A DNA stretch of 64,000 nt from an uncultured bacterium (GTDB taxonomy: Bacteria > Verrucomicrobiota > Lentisphaeria > Oligosphaerales > Oligosphaeraceae), in the NCBI GenBank assembly GCA_902776645.1, contig CACYQT010000004.1:62001-126000 (forward strand). The letters are read 5' to 3'. Both the position numbers and the translations under genes were made by a program. The notes below the pieces were generated by a model, which ran no database searches, had not been told where the DNA came from, and was given only the letters and a program-made list of their open reading frames with translations. Position 1 is the first letter of the stretch. Every line of letters starts with the position of its first letter. Below, piece after piece: positions 55,649 to 64,000 of the stretch.

Positions 55649-56680
55649 TCAGTATTTCATCTTCCCGTCTTTGACCCATTCCTCGAACGGCGGGCGCGGG
55701 GCGAAACGTTGCTCCTTCATGGCCTTCCTCGCCTCCTTGAAGCATTTTAGAATCAACTCGCCGCTTTCGTCGGAACCGACATAGACGAGGTCCTCCAGGC
55801 TTCTGCTCCCATAGGGGTTGACAAGGACTTTGCAGGAAAAAAACACCCCGTTCTCCGATACATGGCCGTGTTCAACGTCGAACCGGGCGTACATGCCGCA
55901 GTCGCGGAGGCGCAGGTAGAGGTGCTTCAGCGGCGGCTTGTCCGAATATTTGAAAGTCAAGGTAACTTCTTTCGCGTAGCCGACAGCAGGCGCCTCGTAG
56001 AGCAGCTTGTCGGACATCAGGACGCCCGCTTGCTCGCCGTTCATCTTGATAGTCAGAGTCCATTCCTTCTTTTCCGCGTCGTGCTCCCCCGTGACCTCGT
56101 AGTCACGGAAATAGCCGGGCTCGGGGGCGGCCGGCGCGGTCCATTCCCTGCACGAGGCGACGTCCCATCCGAACCAGCTTATGTTTTTCGGAGCGGACAG
56201 CAGGATGGATGCGCGTGAATTCAGCAGGACCACGGCCTCCGTGTGCTTTTTGCGGAGATGGAACACGACGGGATTCTCTTTGTCCGGGCGATGTCTTTCG
56301 ACGTACGCAAGGTCGTATGTGAACCCTCTTGTATTCCCCTCCCGGGGAAAATCATACCCATGGCATTCGATGTCTTCAAGGTAGAGCCTGGCCCCCTTTC
56401 CCCCGTGGATTTCGAAACGCCCGTCCGCCCCGGACACGGCCGCCAGCCTCGTGTATTTCGGTCGCAGGATGCCGTAGGCGCTGGCGTGGAAGGTTGCCTT
56501 GGCCCCTTCGACGGGCTTCCCGTGCTGATCGATGGCAATCCCGTAGAAGTCGATCTTCTGCTCCCCCGTCTGCAGCTTCTTCAGCGCGTCCTCCATCTCG
56601 CCGGCCTCAAGGGATGACAGATGGAGAGTGAATGTCATGACCAGCAGGATAACCGACAGGATGTGTATTTGTCTTGGCAT
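55649..56680 (-). CDS. Secreted protein with carboxypeptidase-regulatory-like domain, paralogue A
   Basis: A 343-residue exported protein. AAAAAGGAG precedes the ATG; the signal is MPRQIHILSVILLVMTFTLHLSS. Residues ~40-110 form a transthyretin-like carboxypeptidase-regulatory domain (GIAIDQHGKPVEGAKATFHA, SGADGRFEIHG). The remainder is beta-rich. The C-terminus ends with EQRFAPRPPFEEWVKDGKMKY. It is a tandem paralogue of the next gene, 46 bases away. Function unknown; a surface or periplasmic role is likely. Confidence 0.7.
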   Translation of the reverse strand: MPRQIHILSVILLVMTFTLHLSSLEAGEMEDALKKLQTGEQKIDFYGIAIDQHGKPVEGAKATFHASAYGILRPKYTRLAAVSGADGRFEIHGGKGARLYLEDIECHGYDFPREGNTRGFTYDLAYVERHRPDKENPVVFHLRKKHTEAVVLLNSRASILLSAPKNISWFGWDVASCREWTAPAAPEPGYFRDYEVTGEHDAEKKEWTLTIKMNGEQAGVLMSDKLLYEAPAVGYAKEVTLTFKYSDKPPLKHLYLRLRDCGMYARFDVEHGHVSENGVFFSCKVLVNPYGSRSLEDLVYVGSDESGELILKCFKEARKAMKEQRFAPRPPFEEWVKDGKMKY

Positions 56681-56726
56681 GGTTGCTCCTTTTTCCCCGT
56701 CATGCAGCGGCGGGGGATGGATTGCG

Positions 56727-57761
56727 TCAGTATTTCGCCTTGCCTTCCTTGATCAGTTGTTCAAATGGCGGACGCGGGGCGAGGCGCTGCTGTTCCATGG
56801 CTTTTTCAGCATCTCTCTTGCATTTTTTATAATCCTCATATCCAATATCCGTAAACTCAATCGCTTCCAGGCATCTGTCGCCGTAAGGATTGACGAATGC
56901 GTTTCCCCGCATGTACAGCCTGTTTCCGTCAATGGCGGCCCCCGCCAGCTCTATCCGCGCATACATTCCGCAGTCGCGGATGCGGACGTAGAGGAAACGC
57001 CCCTTGAGTTTCGGCTCGTCCCCTTCTTTCAGGACAAGCGGCAGTTCCGTTATATATCCGTCTGCCGGTGCCTCGTACAGTTTTTCCCCCAGAAGCTGAA
57101 TACCGGCGTTTTCCCCGCCGGGGCGCAGAATCACCTTCCAGGTTTTTGTGGCCTCGTCATACTCCCCCGTCATTCGGACATCGGGAAAGACCTCCTTGCT
57201 TTCCCTTTCATTCCAGCTTATGCGCCCTCTGACTGCAAAATCGTATGCGCTCCATTTATCCGGTTTCCGTTCCAGAAGCTCCAGTCCGAACTGGCTTTCC
57301 CAAATGAAAACCGCCTCAGGATTTCTTCGCCTGATGCGGAACACGACCGGGTTGTCCTTGTCGGGATGGTGGAGGGCCGTGCGGCTCCGACGGAAATCTA
57401 CTCGACGTGCTTCAATTGACTGCATATTTTCATGATATTCATATCCTTTCAACTTGATGTCCAGGATGTCCATCAAGGATGCGGGCAACCCATGGATGGA
57501 GAAACGCCCGTCCTTCCCCGTCTTGACACTCCCTTTCGTGACAATGGGCACGTACAGGGCGGCCCGATGTATCTCGTATTCCACTTTTGCCCCCTGTACA
57601 GGGTTGTCGTTCTGGTCGAGAAGAAGTCCGTAGTATCTGACCATCGTTTCGTCCCCCCGAGCCATCTCCAGCCATTCTGACGCACGGTCACCAAAAGTGA
57701 GACTGTTTATTATAAAGCAGGAAATGAAGAAAAGTTTTTTGATAATGTGTGTTGGATACAT
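56727..57761 (-). CDS. Secreted protein with carboxypeptidase-regulatory-like domain, paralogue B
   Basis: A 344-residue protein with the same layout as paralogue A: signal peptide (LFFISCFIINSLTFG), regulatory-like domain (GLLLDQNDNPVQGAKVEYEI, GKDGRFSIHGLP), HPDKDNPVVFRIRRRNPEAV, LRDCGMYAR-type segment (here IRDCGMYARIE), VNPYGDRCLE and EQQRLAPRPPFEQLIKEGKAKY. The two differ enough to be an old duplication. Likely one transcript in the order B then A. Confidence 0.7.
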   Translation of the reverse strand: MYPTHIIKKLFFISCFIINSLTFGDRASEWLEMARGDETMVRYYGLLLDQNDNPVQGAKVEYEIHRAALYVPIVTKGSVKTGKDGRFSIHGLPASLMDILDIKLKGYEYHENMQSIEARRVDFRRSRTALHHPDKDNPVVFRIRRRNPEAVFIWESQFGLELLERKPDKWSAYDFAVRGRISWNERESKEVFPDVRMTGEYDEATKTWKVILRPGGENAGIQLLGEKLYEAPADGYITELPLVLKEGDEPKLKGRFLYVRIRDCGMYARIELAGAAIDGNRLYMRGNAFVNPYGDRCLEAIEFTDIGYEDYKKCKRDAEKAMEQQRLAPRPPFEQLIKEGKAKY

Positions 57762-57808
57762 TTTGTTGCAGCCCTTTGTAATTATATTGATTTTATTACC
57801 ACTTGCTT

Positions 57809-58212
57809 TTATTGTTTAATACCACATTCAAACAATATTTGATTCCAGTAATTTCTTTGCTCTGTAATATCTGAACGGAATTGTTTGCTATGTGAATAAT
57901 GGAAAGAATTATAGAATAAAGAAGAGCTTCTGAGATTTAGACCATTGGTAAAACCTGCAACAGAAGCAACGATTCCCATCGGTTTTCCCCAAGCCTCCGC
58001 CGCATAGGAGAGAATGGTGAAAGCGTCCACCATGGCAATATCGTAGGGATTGGAAGCTCCCGAAACGGCAGGCTGTGGAAAATCCAGTTTCTGAAAATTA
58101 GGCAGGTTGGTGATTATATCTGGGGCAGTTTTGTAGAATGCGCTGGGATTGCCGCTTGAGTGGCGAAGAACAAAAGCATCGGCACTAAAAGGCGGCGTGT
58201 CATTTTCAGCAT
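57809..58212 (-). pseudogene. Frameshifted secreted protein gene
   Basis: An ATG at 58212 with AGGAGAG in front starts a signal peptide (MLKMTRRLLVPMLLFFATQAA) that ends at a TAA at 58116-58114. The next frame is open through the same region and continues to 57809 with HSSGNPSAFYKTAPDIITNL, then ASNPYDIAMVDAFTILSYAAEAWGKP and a C-terminus ...FECGIKQ. That frame has no ribosome site or early ATG of its own. The two halves fit one exported protein of about 130 residues broken by a single-base shift near 58140-58180. No known family. It could be a true pseudogene or a sequencing error. Confidence 0.6.
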
Positions 58213-58270
58213 GGCGTCTCTCCTGCGGTTGTTGAAACTTGACTTGCGGCGGTTGAAGCTGATATTAAAA

Positions 58271-58299
58271 TTAATAGAATTCTAATATAGTTTTGTCAA
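58271..58299 (-). promoter_or_regulatory. Probable sigma-70 promoter
   Basis: On the minus strand TTGACA (58299-58294), 17 bases, TATTAA (58276-58271), 59 bases before the start of the frameshifted gene, so transcription was meant to begin there. The remainder of 58213-58542 is AT-rich and holds only this and the htrA promoter. Confidence 0.6.
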
Positions 58300-58431
58300 A
58301 ATGCAAATACCAAAAATAAAAAACAGGACAAAAAATATGTTTTCCTCATTGAAAATGTATTTTTTCATAATTGCAAAAGATAAAAAATGCTCCTTTCATG
58401 TATTTTTTTTGCAAAAACTTGCATTTCCCTC

Positions 58432-58459
58432 TTGACAATCAAAAAAACGCCTTTAATTT
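58432..58459 (+). promoter_or_regulatory. Probable sigma-70 promoter of the htrA gene
   Basis: TTGACA (58432-58437), 16 bases, TAATTT (58454-58459); the -10 is less certain than the -35. Confidence 0.45.
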
Positions 58460-58542
58460 ATTAAAATGTAAAAAGAAATCTCAGGGATAGACCGTCTCTA
58501 TTCCGTATCTGCCATTCTTTATTCATTGCCGCCGAACATTCC

Positions 58543-59910
58543 GTGAAACATCTTCTTCTTTCCATTCTGATCTGCATGGCCACCTGCCTCTGCATGGCGC
58601 AGGAAAAACCGCTCAGCAATCGCACAACGCCCACCGTGCAGGCCGTGGCAAACGCCCTTCCATGGGTCGTGAATATTGGAACGGAAGCACTTGTGAAAGT
58701 CAACGACGGCTATGACGACTTCTTCACGGACTTCTATTTCTTCCGTCTGCGCCGCATGAAGCAGAAGGTCGTCAAGGAATACAACCCGCTGGGCAGCGGC
58801 ATCATCGTCGATCCAAGAGGCTTCGTCTTGACCAACCTTCACGTCGTCAAACGCGCCCACAACATCGAAATCCGTTTGTGGAACGGGACGTCCTTCAAAG
58901 GCGAACTCATCGGTTTTGACGCGCCGAACGACCTCTGTCTCATCCGCATGGCCGGTGGGACGATTCCAGAAGACCTCAAGACGGCGCCGTTCGCGCTGCC
59001 GGACGACGTCATGCTCGGCGAAAGCGTCATCACGGTCGGCAATCCGTTCGGTCTTGAGCATTCCGTCTCGCAGGGCGTACTGTCCGCCATCAACCGCAGC
59101 TACGAAGACGAATCGTATCCGTTCAACGACATCCTGCAGACGGATGCGGCGATCAACCCCGGCAACTCCGGCGGTCCGCTCATCAATCTCGACGGCAATC
59201 TCATCGGCATCAACCAGGCCATCCGCAAGAACGCCTCCGGCATCGGCTTCGCGATTCCGATCAAACGCATCGAGCAGTTCCTCTCCCACTGGCTCCTCCC
59301 CTGCCGTCTTTCCAACGCCTATCTGGGCATCTCCCCCTCCGCCCAGTTGGAGACCGGAAAGCGCGGCGTCATCCTCACGGAAATCCTGCCGGACAGCCCC
59401 GCGGCCAAGGCAGGCCTCAAGGCCGGAGACGAAATCATCGACGTCAACGGCAAACCCACCCTGCGGCTCATCGATTTCAGCCGCGCCATCTGTCTCACCC
59501 AATCAAACGAAAAGGTCATTCTCACACTCGCAGACAACAGAAAAATCAAACTGACAGCGGAGCCAATGCCTCCGCAGCTTCTCATCCAGACAAGACTCGG
59601 CATTCAAGTCCAGGAGCTGACGCCCAACTTGAATGACGCGCTGAACCTCCGGCAGGACCTCAAGGGACTCGTCATCAATGAAATGATGCCTGAAACCCTG
59701 TTCGTATCGCACAAGGAAAACTGGCGCGATGTCATCAAACGCGGTGACATCATCATGAAAGTGAACGGCCAGGATGTGAAATCCACGCAGGAACTCGCCA
59801 ACTGGCTGGCCAGCAGCCGCAGCGGGCAGTCCCTTGAATTCCTTGTACTCTGCTTTGAGCATCAGCGCCAAAGCCTTGTGGCTTTGGAAGTCACCACCTG
59901 CCTTTACTGA
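58543..59910 (+). CDS. HtrA/DegP-type periplasmic serine protease
   Basis: A 455-residue protein starting at GTG (no ATG is available) with the signal MKHLLLSILICMATCLCMAQ. The trypsin-like domain shows the triad: His in GFVLTNLHVVKRA near residue 105, Asp in DAPNDLCLIRM near 135, Ser in NPGNSGGPLINLDG near 210. Two PDZ domains follow, at about 255-345 (LGISPSAQLETGKRGVIL, AKAGLKAGDEIIDVNGKP) and 355-450 (LGIQVQELTPNLNDAL, RGDIIMKVNGQDV). Full length for the family. It degrades or refolds damaged envelope proteins. Which degP/degQ/degS paralogue it is cannot be told. Confidence 0.92.
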   Translation: MKHLLLSILICMATCLCMAQEKPLSNRTTPTVQAVANALPWVVNIGTEALVKVNDGYDDFFTDFYFFRLRRMKQKVVKEYNPLGSGIIVDPRGFVLTNLHVVKRAHNIEIRLWNGTSFKGELIGFDAPNDLCLIRMAGGTIPEDLKTAPFALPDDVMLGESVITVGNPFGLEHSVSQGVLSAINRSYEDESYPFNDILQTDAAINPGNSGGPLINLDGNLIGINQAIRKNASGIGFAIPIKRIEQFLSHWLLPCRLSNAYLGISPSAQLETGKRGVILTEILPDSPAAKAGLKAGDEIIDVNGKPTLRLIDFSRAICLTQSNEKVILTLADNRKIKLTAEPMPPQLLIQTRLGIQVQELTPNLNDALNLRQDLKGLVINEMMPETLFVSHKENWRDVIKRGDIIMKVNGQDVKSTQELANWLASSRSGQSLEFLVLCFEHQRQSLVALEVTTCLY

Positions 59911-60001
59911 ATCTTCAGGCCGCATGCGGCCATCGCCATTTGCCTCCCGACGGGGGGCGGGAAGAAAACAAGGTCAAAACAAACAAAAAAAGGAGAAGCA
60001 C

Positions 60002-60304
60002 ATGTCAGCAAAAGAAGTCGGGCTCATCGTCATTTTCACATTCATCGCCATCGGCGGATTCATTTTTCTGGCGCCTGAATACCAGAAAAACGCGCAGTTG
60101 AAGGAATCGCTGGCCCACAACCAGAAGATGGTCAACGATCTGAAAGCGGACATCGAATACAAGGACAAGCTCGTCCGCAAGCTGGACGCCGGCGATCCCG
60201 CCACCATCACACGCGTCCTCCGCGAACGCTTTCCGTTCTGTCCCCCGGAGGAAATGATCATCCGCTTCAAAGAAGACGCTAACAACGTCAAACAGGCCGA
60301 TTGA
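60002..60304 (+). CDS. DivIC/FtsB-like septum protein
   Basis: A 100-residue protein with one membrane segment near the start (VGLIVIFTFIAIGGFIFLAP), a short coiled coil (residues 30-65, LKESLAHNQKMVNDLKADIEYKDKLVRKL) and a C-terminal FPFCPPEEMIIRF. This layout, with R-x-x-F-x-x-P-x-E-x-I-x-R-F, is that of DivIC/FtsB cell-division proteins. AAAGGAG precedes the ATG. It is followed by a strong terminator and probably shares a transcript with the protease gene. Confidence 0.7.
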   Translation: MSAKEVGLIVIFTFIAIGGFIFLAPEYQKNAQLKESLAHNQKMVNDLKADIEYKDKLVRKLDAGDPATITRVLRERFPFCPPEEMIIRFKEDANNVKQAD

Positions 60305-60344
60305 GGCGATCTCCGTTCATCAGCCTCTTCAAAGAAAATCTTTT

Positions 60345-60377
60345 GGCGGCCGCCCGTATGGACGGCCGCCTTTTTTT
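60345..60377 (+). terminator. Intrinsic terminator
   Basis: GGCGGCCG (60345-60352) and CGGCCGCC (60363-60370) pair perfectly, followed by seven T, 40 bases after the DivIC-like gene. Confidence 0.9.
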
Positions 60378-60379
60378 CA

Positions 60380-60407
60380 ATTACTCTTTATTCATTACTC
60401 ATTACTC
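60380..60407 (+). repeat. Heptamer array ATTACTC, four units
   Basis: ATTACTC, TTTATTC, ATTACTC, ATTACTC in exact 7-bp register between the terminator and the next ribosome site. Confidence 0.65.
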
Positions 60408-60428
60408 AATAATTCAAGGAGCTTTCCC

Positions 60429-62099
60429 ATGAAACGATTCCTGCTAGCATTGATTTTGACGGCTTTCGCCTGCCTCCATGCGCAGCAACCTCCAGCGGAC
60501 GAACCGACCAGAATTCTCGCCTACAATGTTGAAATCGGCTTCAACAATGCGGCCAAACTGATGGAGACGGCCGAATGGATCCGTTCCTATGATCCGGAAG
60601 TCATTCTCTTCCAGGAAATAGCGCGACAGGACAGCAAAGGTTTCGCCGAAATGGCAAGACTTTGGGGGCATTCCTACGCGGCCGTCGCCAAGCCGTTCAC
60701 GGACTATTCCATCGGACTGACCTCCCGCCATCCGTTTGAAATCATCGAGACGCGCACGGCAGATCTCCACCACGGTTACGTTCTCGCGAAAATCCACGGC
60801 GTCTATTTCATGTCCATCCACACGTCCCCCTTCGATTTCAAGCGCCGCATCCATGAGACCGCCATCTACGTCCGCCGCATCAAACCGCTTCTCGACGCAG
60901 GAGAGAAACTCATCATGATGGGCGATTTCAACAACTACTCCCCTCTGGACAAGGAGCGTTTCGATGACCGCCTTGAGAAAATGGATCCCGCCAAACGCGA
61001 AACCTACATCAAAGGCCGCGGGAAAAACATGAACAACGGCAAATACGACTATGTCTCCACGCAGCAGCTGCTCGACGCGGGGCTCGTCGATGTCGGATTC
61101 TACTGGATGAAAGAGCATGGAATCAGATACAGCAGCCGCATCGATCTCGCCCTGCTGTCGCCGAATCTGAAGGACGACGTCGTCGAATCCTACGTCGAAT
61201 TTCCGAAGTGGAAATACTTCAGCGAGTTTTCGGACCACTGGCCCAATCTCCTGAAGCTCCGCAACTTGAACTTCCCGAAAGCCCCCGCACCGCTTCCGTT
61301 GCCGCCGACGCCTGAACCGGAAGTCGTTCCGGGCGCCGTCAATCTCGTCGTCAACGGCTCCTTCGACAACGGCCTCGAAGGCTGGAAAAAGGAAATCCGC
61401 ACGGCGGACCTTGGCTCCGTGGAAGTCGTCGACGGTGCCGCCAAAATCACCCGCCTGCCCAAATCCACCTTCGGGCGGATCTATCAGGACATGGCCGTCG
61501 AGCCGGGCAAATACTACACGCTCACGTTCCGCCGCTTCATGGACAAAGGCGCCTTGGCGAAGGCCCTCGTCATCTTCCGCGGTCCGGACAATGAATGGCG
61601 TGAAAAGACGCGCTTCACATACCAATTCCCTTGGCGCCCAGGCGTTTGGCAACAGGGAAAATATACGTTCAAGACGTCGGACGACGTCAATTACCTGCGG
61701 CTGGACTTCCGCCTCGACCGGAACGACTTCCGCCGCGAGTTCGAAATTTCCTATAAGATGGACGACGTCGTCCTCCGCCTCGCGACCGAAAAGGAAATCG
61801 CCGATGTGACGCTGCCGCCGCCCGAACAGCGCCCCGCCTGGCAGCCGTCGGACGAATGGAAGACCGAAAACGGCCTCTCCTTCCGCGACATGGACGTCGC
61901 CGCCAATGCCAACATGACGCTGAAAATGCAGGTTCCGCCGCTTGAGAAGGCCACCGAACTCCATGTCTTCTTCATGGACAAGGATGGCAATCGCATCCGC
62001 AACAGCCTCATCACGTTCAGCCTCCCCGCCAGCCAGACGGCGCAGACCATCGACTATCCGATTCTCACGTCGTTCACTTCTAGTATTCTAGCATTCTAG
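60429..62099 (+). CDS. Secreted endo/exonuclease/phosphatase-fold protein with CBM-like module
   Basis: A 556-residue exported protein (signal MKRFLLALILTAFACLHA; AAGGAG before the ATG). Residues ~25-285 are an EEP domain: ILAYNVEIGF with the metal Asn, VILFQEIARQD with the metal Glu, MGDFNNYSPLD, SRIDLALLS and SDHWPNL with the catalytic Asp-His. This fold covers nucleases, phosphodiesterases and phosphatases; the extracellular target is unknown. Residues ~305-450 look like a CBM4/9-type sandwich (NLVVNGSFDNGLEGWKKE). The last residues (SSILAF) are encoded by a TTCTAG repeat. Confidence 0.8.
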   Translation: MKRFLLALILTAFACLHAQQPPADEPTRILAYNVEIGFNNAAKLMETAEWIRSYDPEVILFQEIARQDSKGFAEMARLWGHSYAAVAKPFTDYSIGLTSRHPFEIIETRTADLHHGYVLAKIHGVYFMSIHTSPFDFKRRIHETAIYVRRIKPLLDAGEKLIMMGDFNNYSPLDKERFDDRLEKMDPAKRETYIKGRGKNMNNGKYDYVSTQQLLDAGLVDVGFYWMKEHGIRYSSRIDLALLSPNLKDDVVESYVEFPKWKYFSEFSDHWPNLLKLRNLNFPKAPAPLPLPPTPEPEVVPGAVNLVVNGSFDNGLEGWKKEIRTADLGSVEVVDGAAKITRLPKSTFGRIYQDMAVEPGKYYTLTFRRFMDKGALAKALVIFRGPDNEWREKTRFTYQFPWRPGVWQQGKYTFKTSDDVNYLRLDFRLDRNDFRREFEISYKMDDVVLRLATEKEIADVTLPPPEQRPAWQPSDEWKTENGLSFRDMDVAANANMTLKMQVPPLEKATELHVFFMDKDGNRIRNSLITFSLPASQTAQTIDYPILTSFTSSILAF

Positions 62100-62101
62100 A
62101 A
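62078..62101. repeat. 8-bp tandem repeat TTCTAGNA at the gene end
   Basis: CTAG occurs at 62080, 62088 and 62096, eight bases apart. The third unit supplies the stop codon of the EEP-fold protein, and the outer units form a CTTCTAG/CTAGAAG inverted repeat. Confidence 0.7.
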
Positions 62102-62168
62102 GCCTGGTGCGTATATTTATTCATGAGACGCAATTATATATTAAGGTAAAGGTCTTTTTCCGTCTTTC

Positions 62169-62870
62169 ATGAAACGTTTCCTCTATTCCATACTAAAAGG
62201 GCTGGCCGATCTGGCCATCTGGTTCATCACGCTGGCCCTTCTCATCTGCCTCATCAGGCTGCCGCGTTCGTTTGAGGACGCCAATCTGGCGTGGGCGTTT
62301 CTCGCGGGATTCGCGGTCGGCGTGCCGTTGTTCCACAGATTCCGCTGCATCCCGTGCTATGTCTTCGGGCATGAGCTGACCCATTGGGCCGTCGCCACGC
62401 TGTTTCTCCGCAAGACGTCCAACATCCGCCTGAGCTTCCGTTCGGGCAGCGTAGACGTGGACCGCCCCAACATCTGGATCATCCTCGCGCCCTATTTCCT
62501 TCCGTTCTACATGCTTTGCATTCTAGGCATTTACGGGATCGTGCTCATTTTCGACCCGCCGTTTCCGGCCTGGGTGGACATCACAATCGCCGCCGTCATC
62601 GGCCTTTCATACGCCTACCATGTCGTGCTCACCTGCATCGCCATCTCCAAAGGGCAGCAGGATCTGCAGATCAACGGCGTCGTCTTTTCGCTGTCGCTCA
62701 TCATCGTCTGCAACATCTTCTTCGTCTATCTTGGCCTGATGATCGCGACGCGGCAGCTTCTGCCAGGCTTCAAACTGCTTTTCGACCAATTAGCCGCGCA
62801 GTCCGAAATCGTCTGGCAGGCGTTTCGAAGCCTCATCGCCCTCTGCCGCGCGGAAGCCGTTGAAAATTAA
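62169..62870 (+). CDS. Membrane protein with HExxH motif (M50-like)
   Basis: A 233-residue integral membrane protein with about five hydrophobic segments. HELTHW near residue 70 (YVFGHELTHWAVATLF) is an HExxH zinc motif lying in or near a membrane segment, as in site-2 protease-like M50 enzymes. A later Asp ligand motif (N-P-D-G) is not obvious; DVDRPNIW or DPPFPAW may serve or it may be inactive. An intramembrane protease is possible but not shown. It ends eight bases from the dnaG stop on the other strand. Confidence 0.6.
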   Translation: MKRFLYSILKGLADLAIWFITLALLICLIRLPRSFEDANLAWAFLAGFAVGVPLFHRFRCIPCYVFGHELTHWAVATLFLRKTSNIRLSFRSGSVDVDRPNIWIILAPYFLPFYMLCILGIYGIVLIFDPPFPAWVDITIAAVIGLSYAYHVVLTCIAISKGQQDLQINGVVFSLSLIIVCNIFFVYLGLMIATRQLLPGFKLLFDQLAAQSEIVWQAFRSLIALCRAEAVEN

Positions 62871-62877
62871 CGAACCG

Positions 62878-64000
62878 CTACCGTTTCCGTAACTTGTTTT
62901 TTCGTGCGATCAATTCGCAGAATTCGCGCTGAAGCTGCACCAACGCCTCGCCCGTCTCCGTGGCCATCGACTGCTTCAACGCCGCGATTTTCACATCCAA
63001 ATCATTGCGCAGCAATTCGTTGACGCAGTCGCTGTAAGCGGCTTTCACTTTCTCTCGCTTGAGTTCAATCGCGGCGGCGTCATCGCCTTCCTCCGGCAGC
63101 AGCTTGACGTATTGCGGATTGTTCAGCACTTTGCCGACGGACGGATTGACCGCCAGATCGGAATTGATGATGCTCTGCTCCGCCATCTCCCATTCGCCCT
63201 CCGCCGTTTCGGCGACGACCATGTTGATGGCCTGCCCCAACGGCGTGTCCGGAATCAACGCGGCGACGTCGTCGTTGCCGGCCAGATCCTTCGCCAGAAA
63301 GTCATGGCGCAGAATCAGTTCCAGCAGGACTTGGAACGTGGCCTCCCCCGTCTGCTGCATGTGGAAGGCAGGCATCTGGTTCGGCATCAACGGCCGCGGG
63401 ACCATTTTCGGAATCGCGGCGTCAAACGCGCTCTTATGGCTGTCGTCCACGACTTTCAATTCCTGCATGACAACGTTTTCCGGAATGTGCAACTGTTGCG
63501 CAAGCCATTGGCAATGACCGGCTTTCACAACAGGATCCGCCAACGGCCGGATCACTTCCAAAACCTCCTTGACGATGATCGACAGCTCCTCCGGCTGGGT
63601 ACGGTCATGTTCCGCGCACATCGCGTTGAACAAAAACGGCACGGCGGGCGTCGTTTGCGACATGATGGCGGACAACGCATGGGCGCCGCCTTTGCGGAAG
63701 ATGGAATCCGGGTCCTCCCCTTCCGGCAGCGTGACGACATCCACCGCAAGTCCTTGTCCATGAAGGATCGCCATCGTGCGGACGGTCGCCTTGCGGCCTG
63801 CCCCGTCCGCGTCGAACGCCAGCGTCACGCGGCTTGTCGAACGCTTCAGAAGACGCGCGTGGAATTCCGTAAACGCCGTTCCTTGCGCCGCCACGGCGTA
63901 GTCGAGCCCCGCCCTGTGGCAGGCGATGACGTCCAGCTGGCCTTCGCAGATCAAAGCCTTGCCGGAATTCTTAAACGCTTGTCGCGCAAAATTATAGGCA
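62878..64000 (-). CDS. dnaG: DNA primase, C-terminal part
   Basis: The frame is open to the right edge, so the 5' end is outside the window. The seen 374 residues contain the end of the TOPRIM domain (SGKALICEGQLDVIACHRAGLDYAVAAQGTAF with the metal Glu, then VTLAFDADGAGRKA with the Asp pair) and a helical C-terminal domain that binds the DnaB helicase. The N-terminal zinc domain and the RNA polymerase core are not visible. It synthesises RNA primers for replication. Confidence 0.93.
   Translation of the reverse strand, partial: AYNFARQAFKNSGKALICEGQLDVIACHRAGLDYAVAAQGTAFTEFHARLLKRSTSRVTLAFDADGAGRKATVRTMAILHGQGLAVDVVTLPEGEDPDSIFRKGGAHALSAIMSQTTPAVPFLFNAMCAEHDRTQPEELSIIVKEVLEVIRPLADPVVKAGHCQWLAQQLHIPENVVMQELKVVDDSHKSAFDAAIPKMVPRPLMPNQMPAFHMQQTGEATFQVLLELILRHDFLAKDLAGNDDVAALIPDTPLGQAINMVVAETAEGEWEMAEQSIINSDLAVNPSVGKVLNNPQYVKLLPEEGDDAAAIELKREKVKAAYSDCVNELLRNDLDVKIAALKQSMATETGEALVQLQREFCELIARKNKLRKR

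Noticed and set aside
62169-62870. Confident site-2 protease
   Set aside because: HELTH is present but the third zinc ligand motif cannot be placed, so only an M50-like call is made.

Overview
The window looks like a GC-rich, gut-type bacterium of the PVC superphylum, most likely Lentisphaerota (Victivallales or Oligosphaerales) or a near relative. The basis is the gene content: type III glutamine synthetase, long human/clostridial-type PurB, long Bacteroidetes-like PurF, and many single secreted sugar-active proteins (pectate-lyase-like beta-helix, WbsX-like, clan GH-A barrels, a DUF4091 protein) rather than susC/susD loci. This assignment is inference; the window has no rRNA or other phylogenetic marker except a partial dnaG.

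Layout. 1-5.3 kb: a minus-strand purine run purC-purB-purA followed by a secreted protein that leaves the window. 5.5-12.1 kb: sugar-active and unknown genes, two AT-rich acetyltransferases, and arrays of 7-bp tandem repeats. 12.3-37.7 kb: the centrepiece, a glutamine/ammonium supercluster. On the minus strand lie glnN-purF-carA-pyrG-carB-(NifA-like activator)-hisH-hisF-guaA, with an aminoglycoside-phosphotransferase-like gene at the 3' end. Diverging from it is gltB-gltD-asnB, followed by glnK-amtB and then a second asparagine synthetase. All three transcription units start with a good sigma-54 (-24/-12) promoter. The 477-bp divergent control region and the glnK leader both carry palindromes of one type, T(G/T)ACA-N5-TGT(A/C)A, placed like enhancer sites. 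The obvious reader is the GAF-AAA+-Fis activator encoded inside the minus-strand operon.

How it works together (inference). Glutamine synthetase, GOGAT, the PII protein and the ammonium channel are usually the sigma-54 nitrogen regulon. Here the regulon also takes in the glutamine consumers: PurF, CarA, PyrG, HisH, GuaA, GltB and AsnB, both class I and class II amidotransferases. Glutamine supply and most of its biosynthetic demand would then be set by one switch, and the activator would amplify its own expression. I know of no description of such a regulon, but could not search.

39.8-64 kb: a three-gene DUF3791/DUF3990 toxin-antitoxin-like module, a DUF1016 nuclease gene carrying covarying internal palindromes, several secreted or cytosolic glycosidase-like proteins, dapA, a possible small RNA with a C-rich loop, a tandem pair of secreted paralogues, a frameshifted secreted gene, an HtrA/DegP protease, a DivIC-like protein, a secreted endo/exonuclease-phosphatase-fold protein, an HExxH membrane protein and a partial dnaG. 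I saw no rRNA, tRNA, CRISPR array, prophage or insertion sequence.
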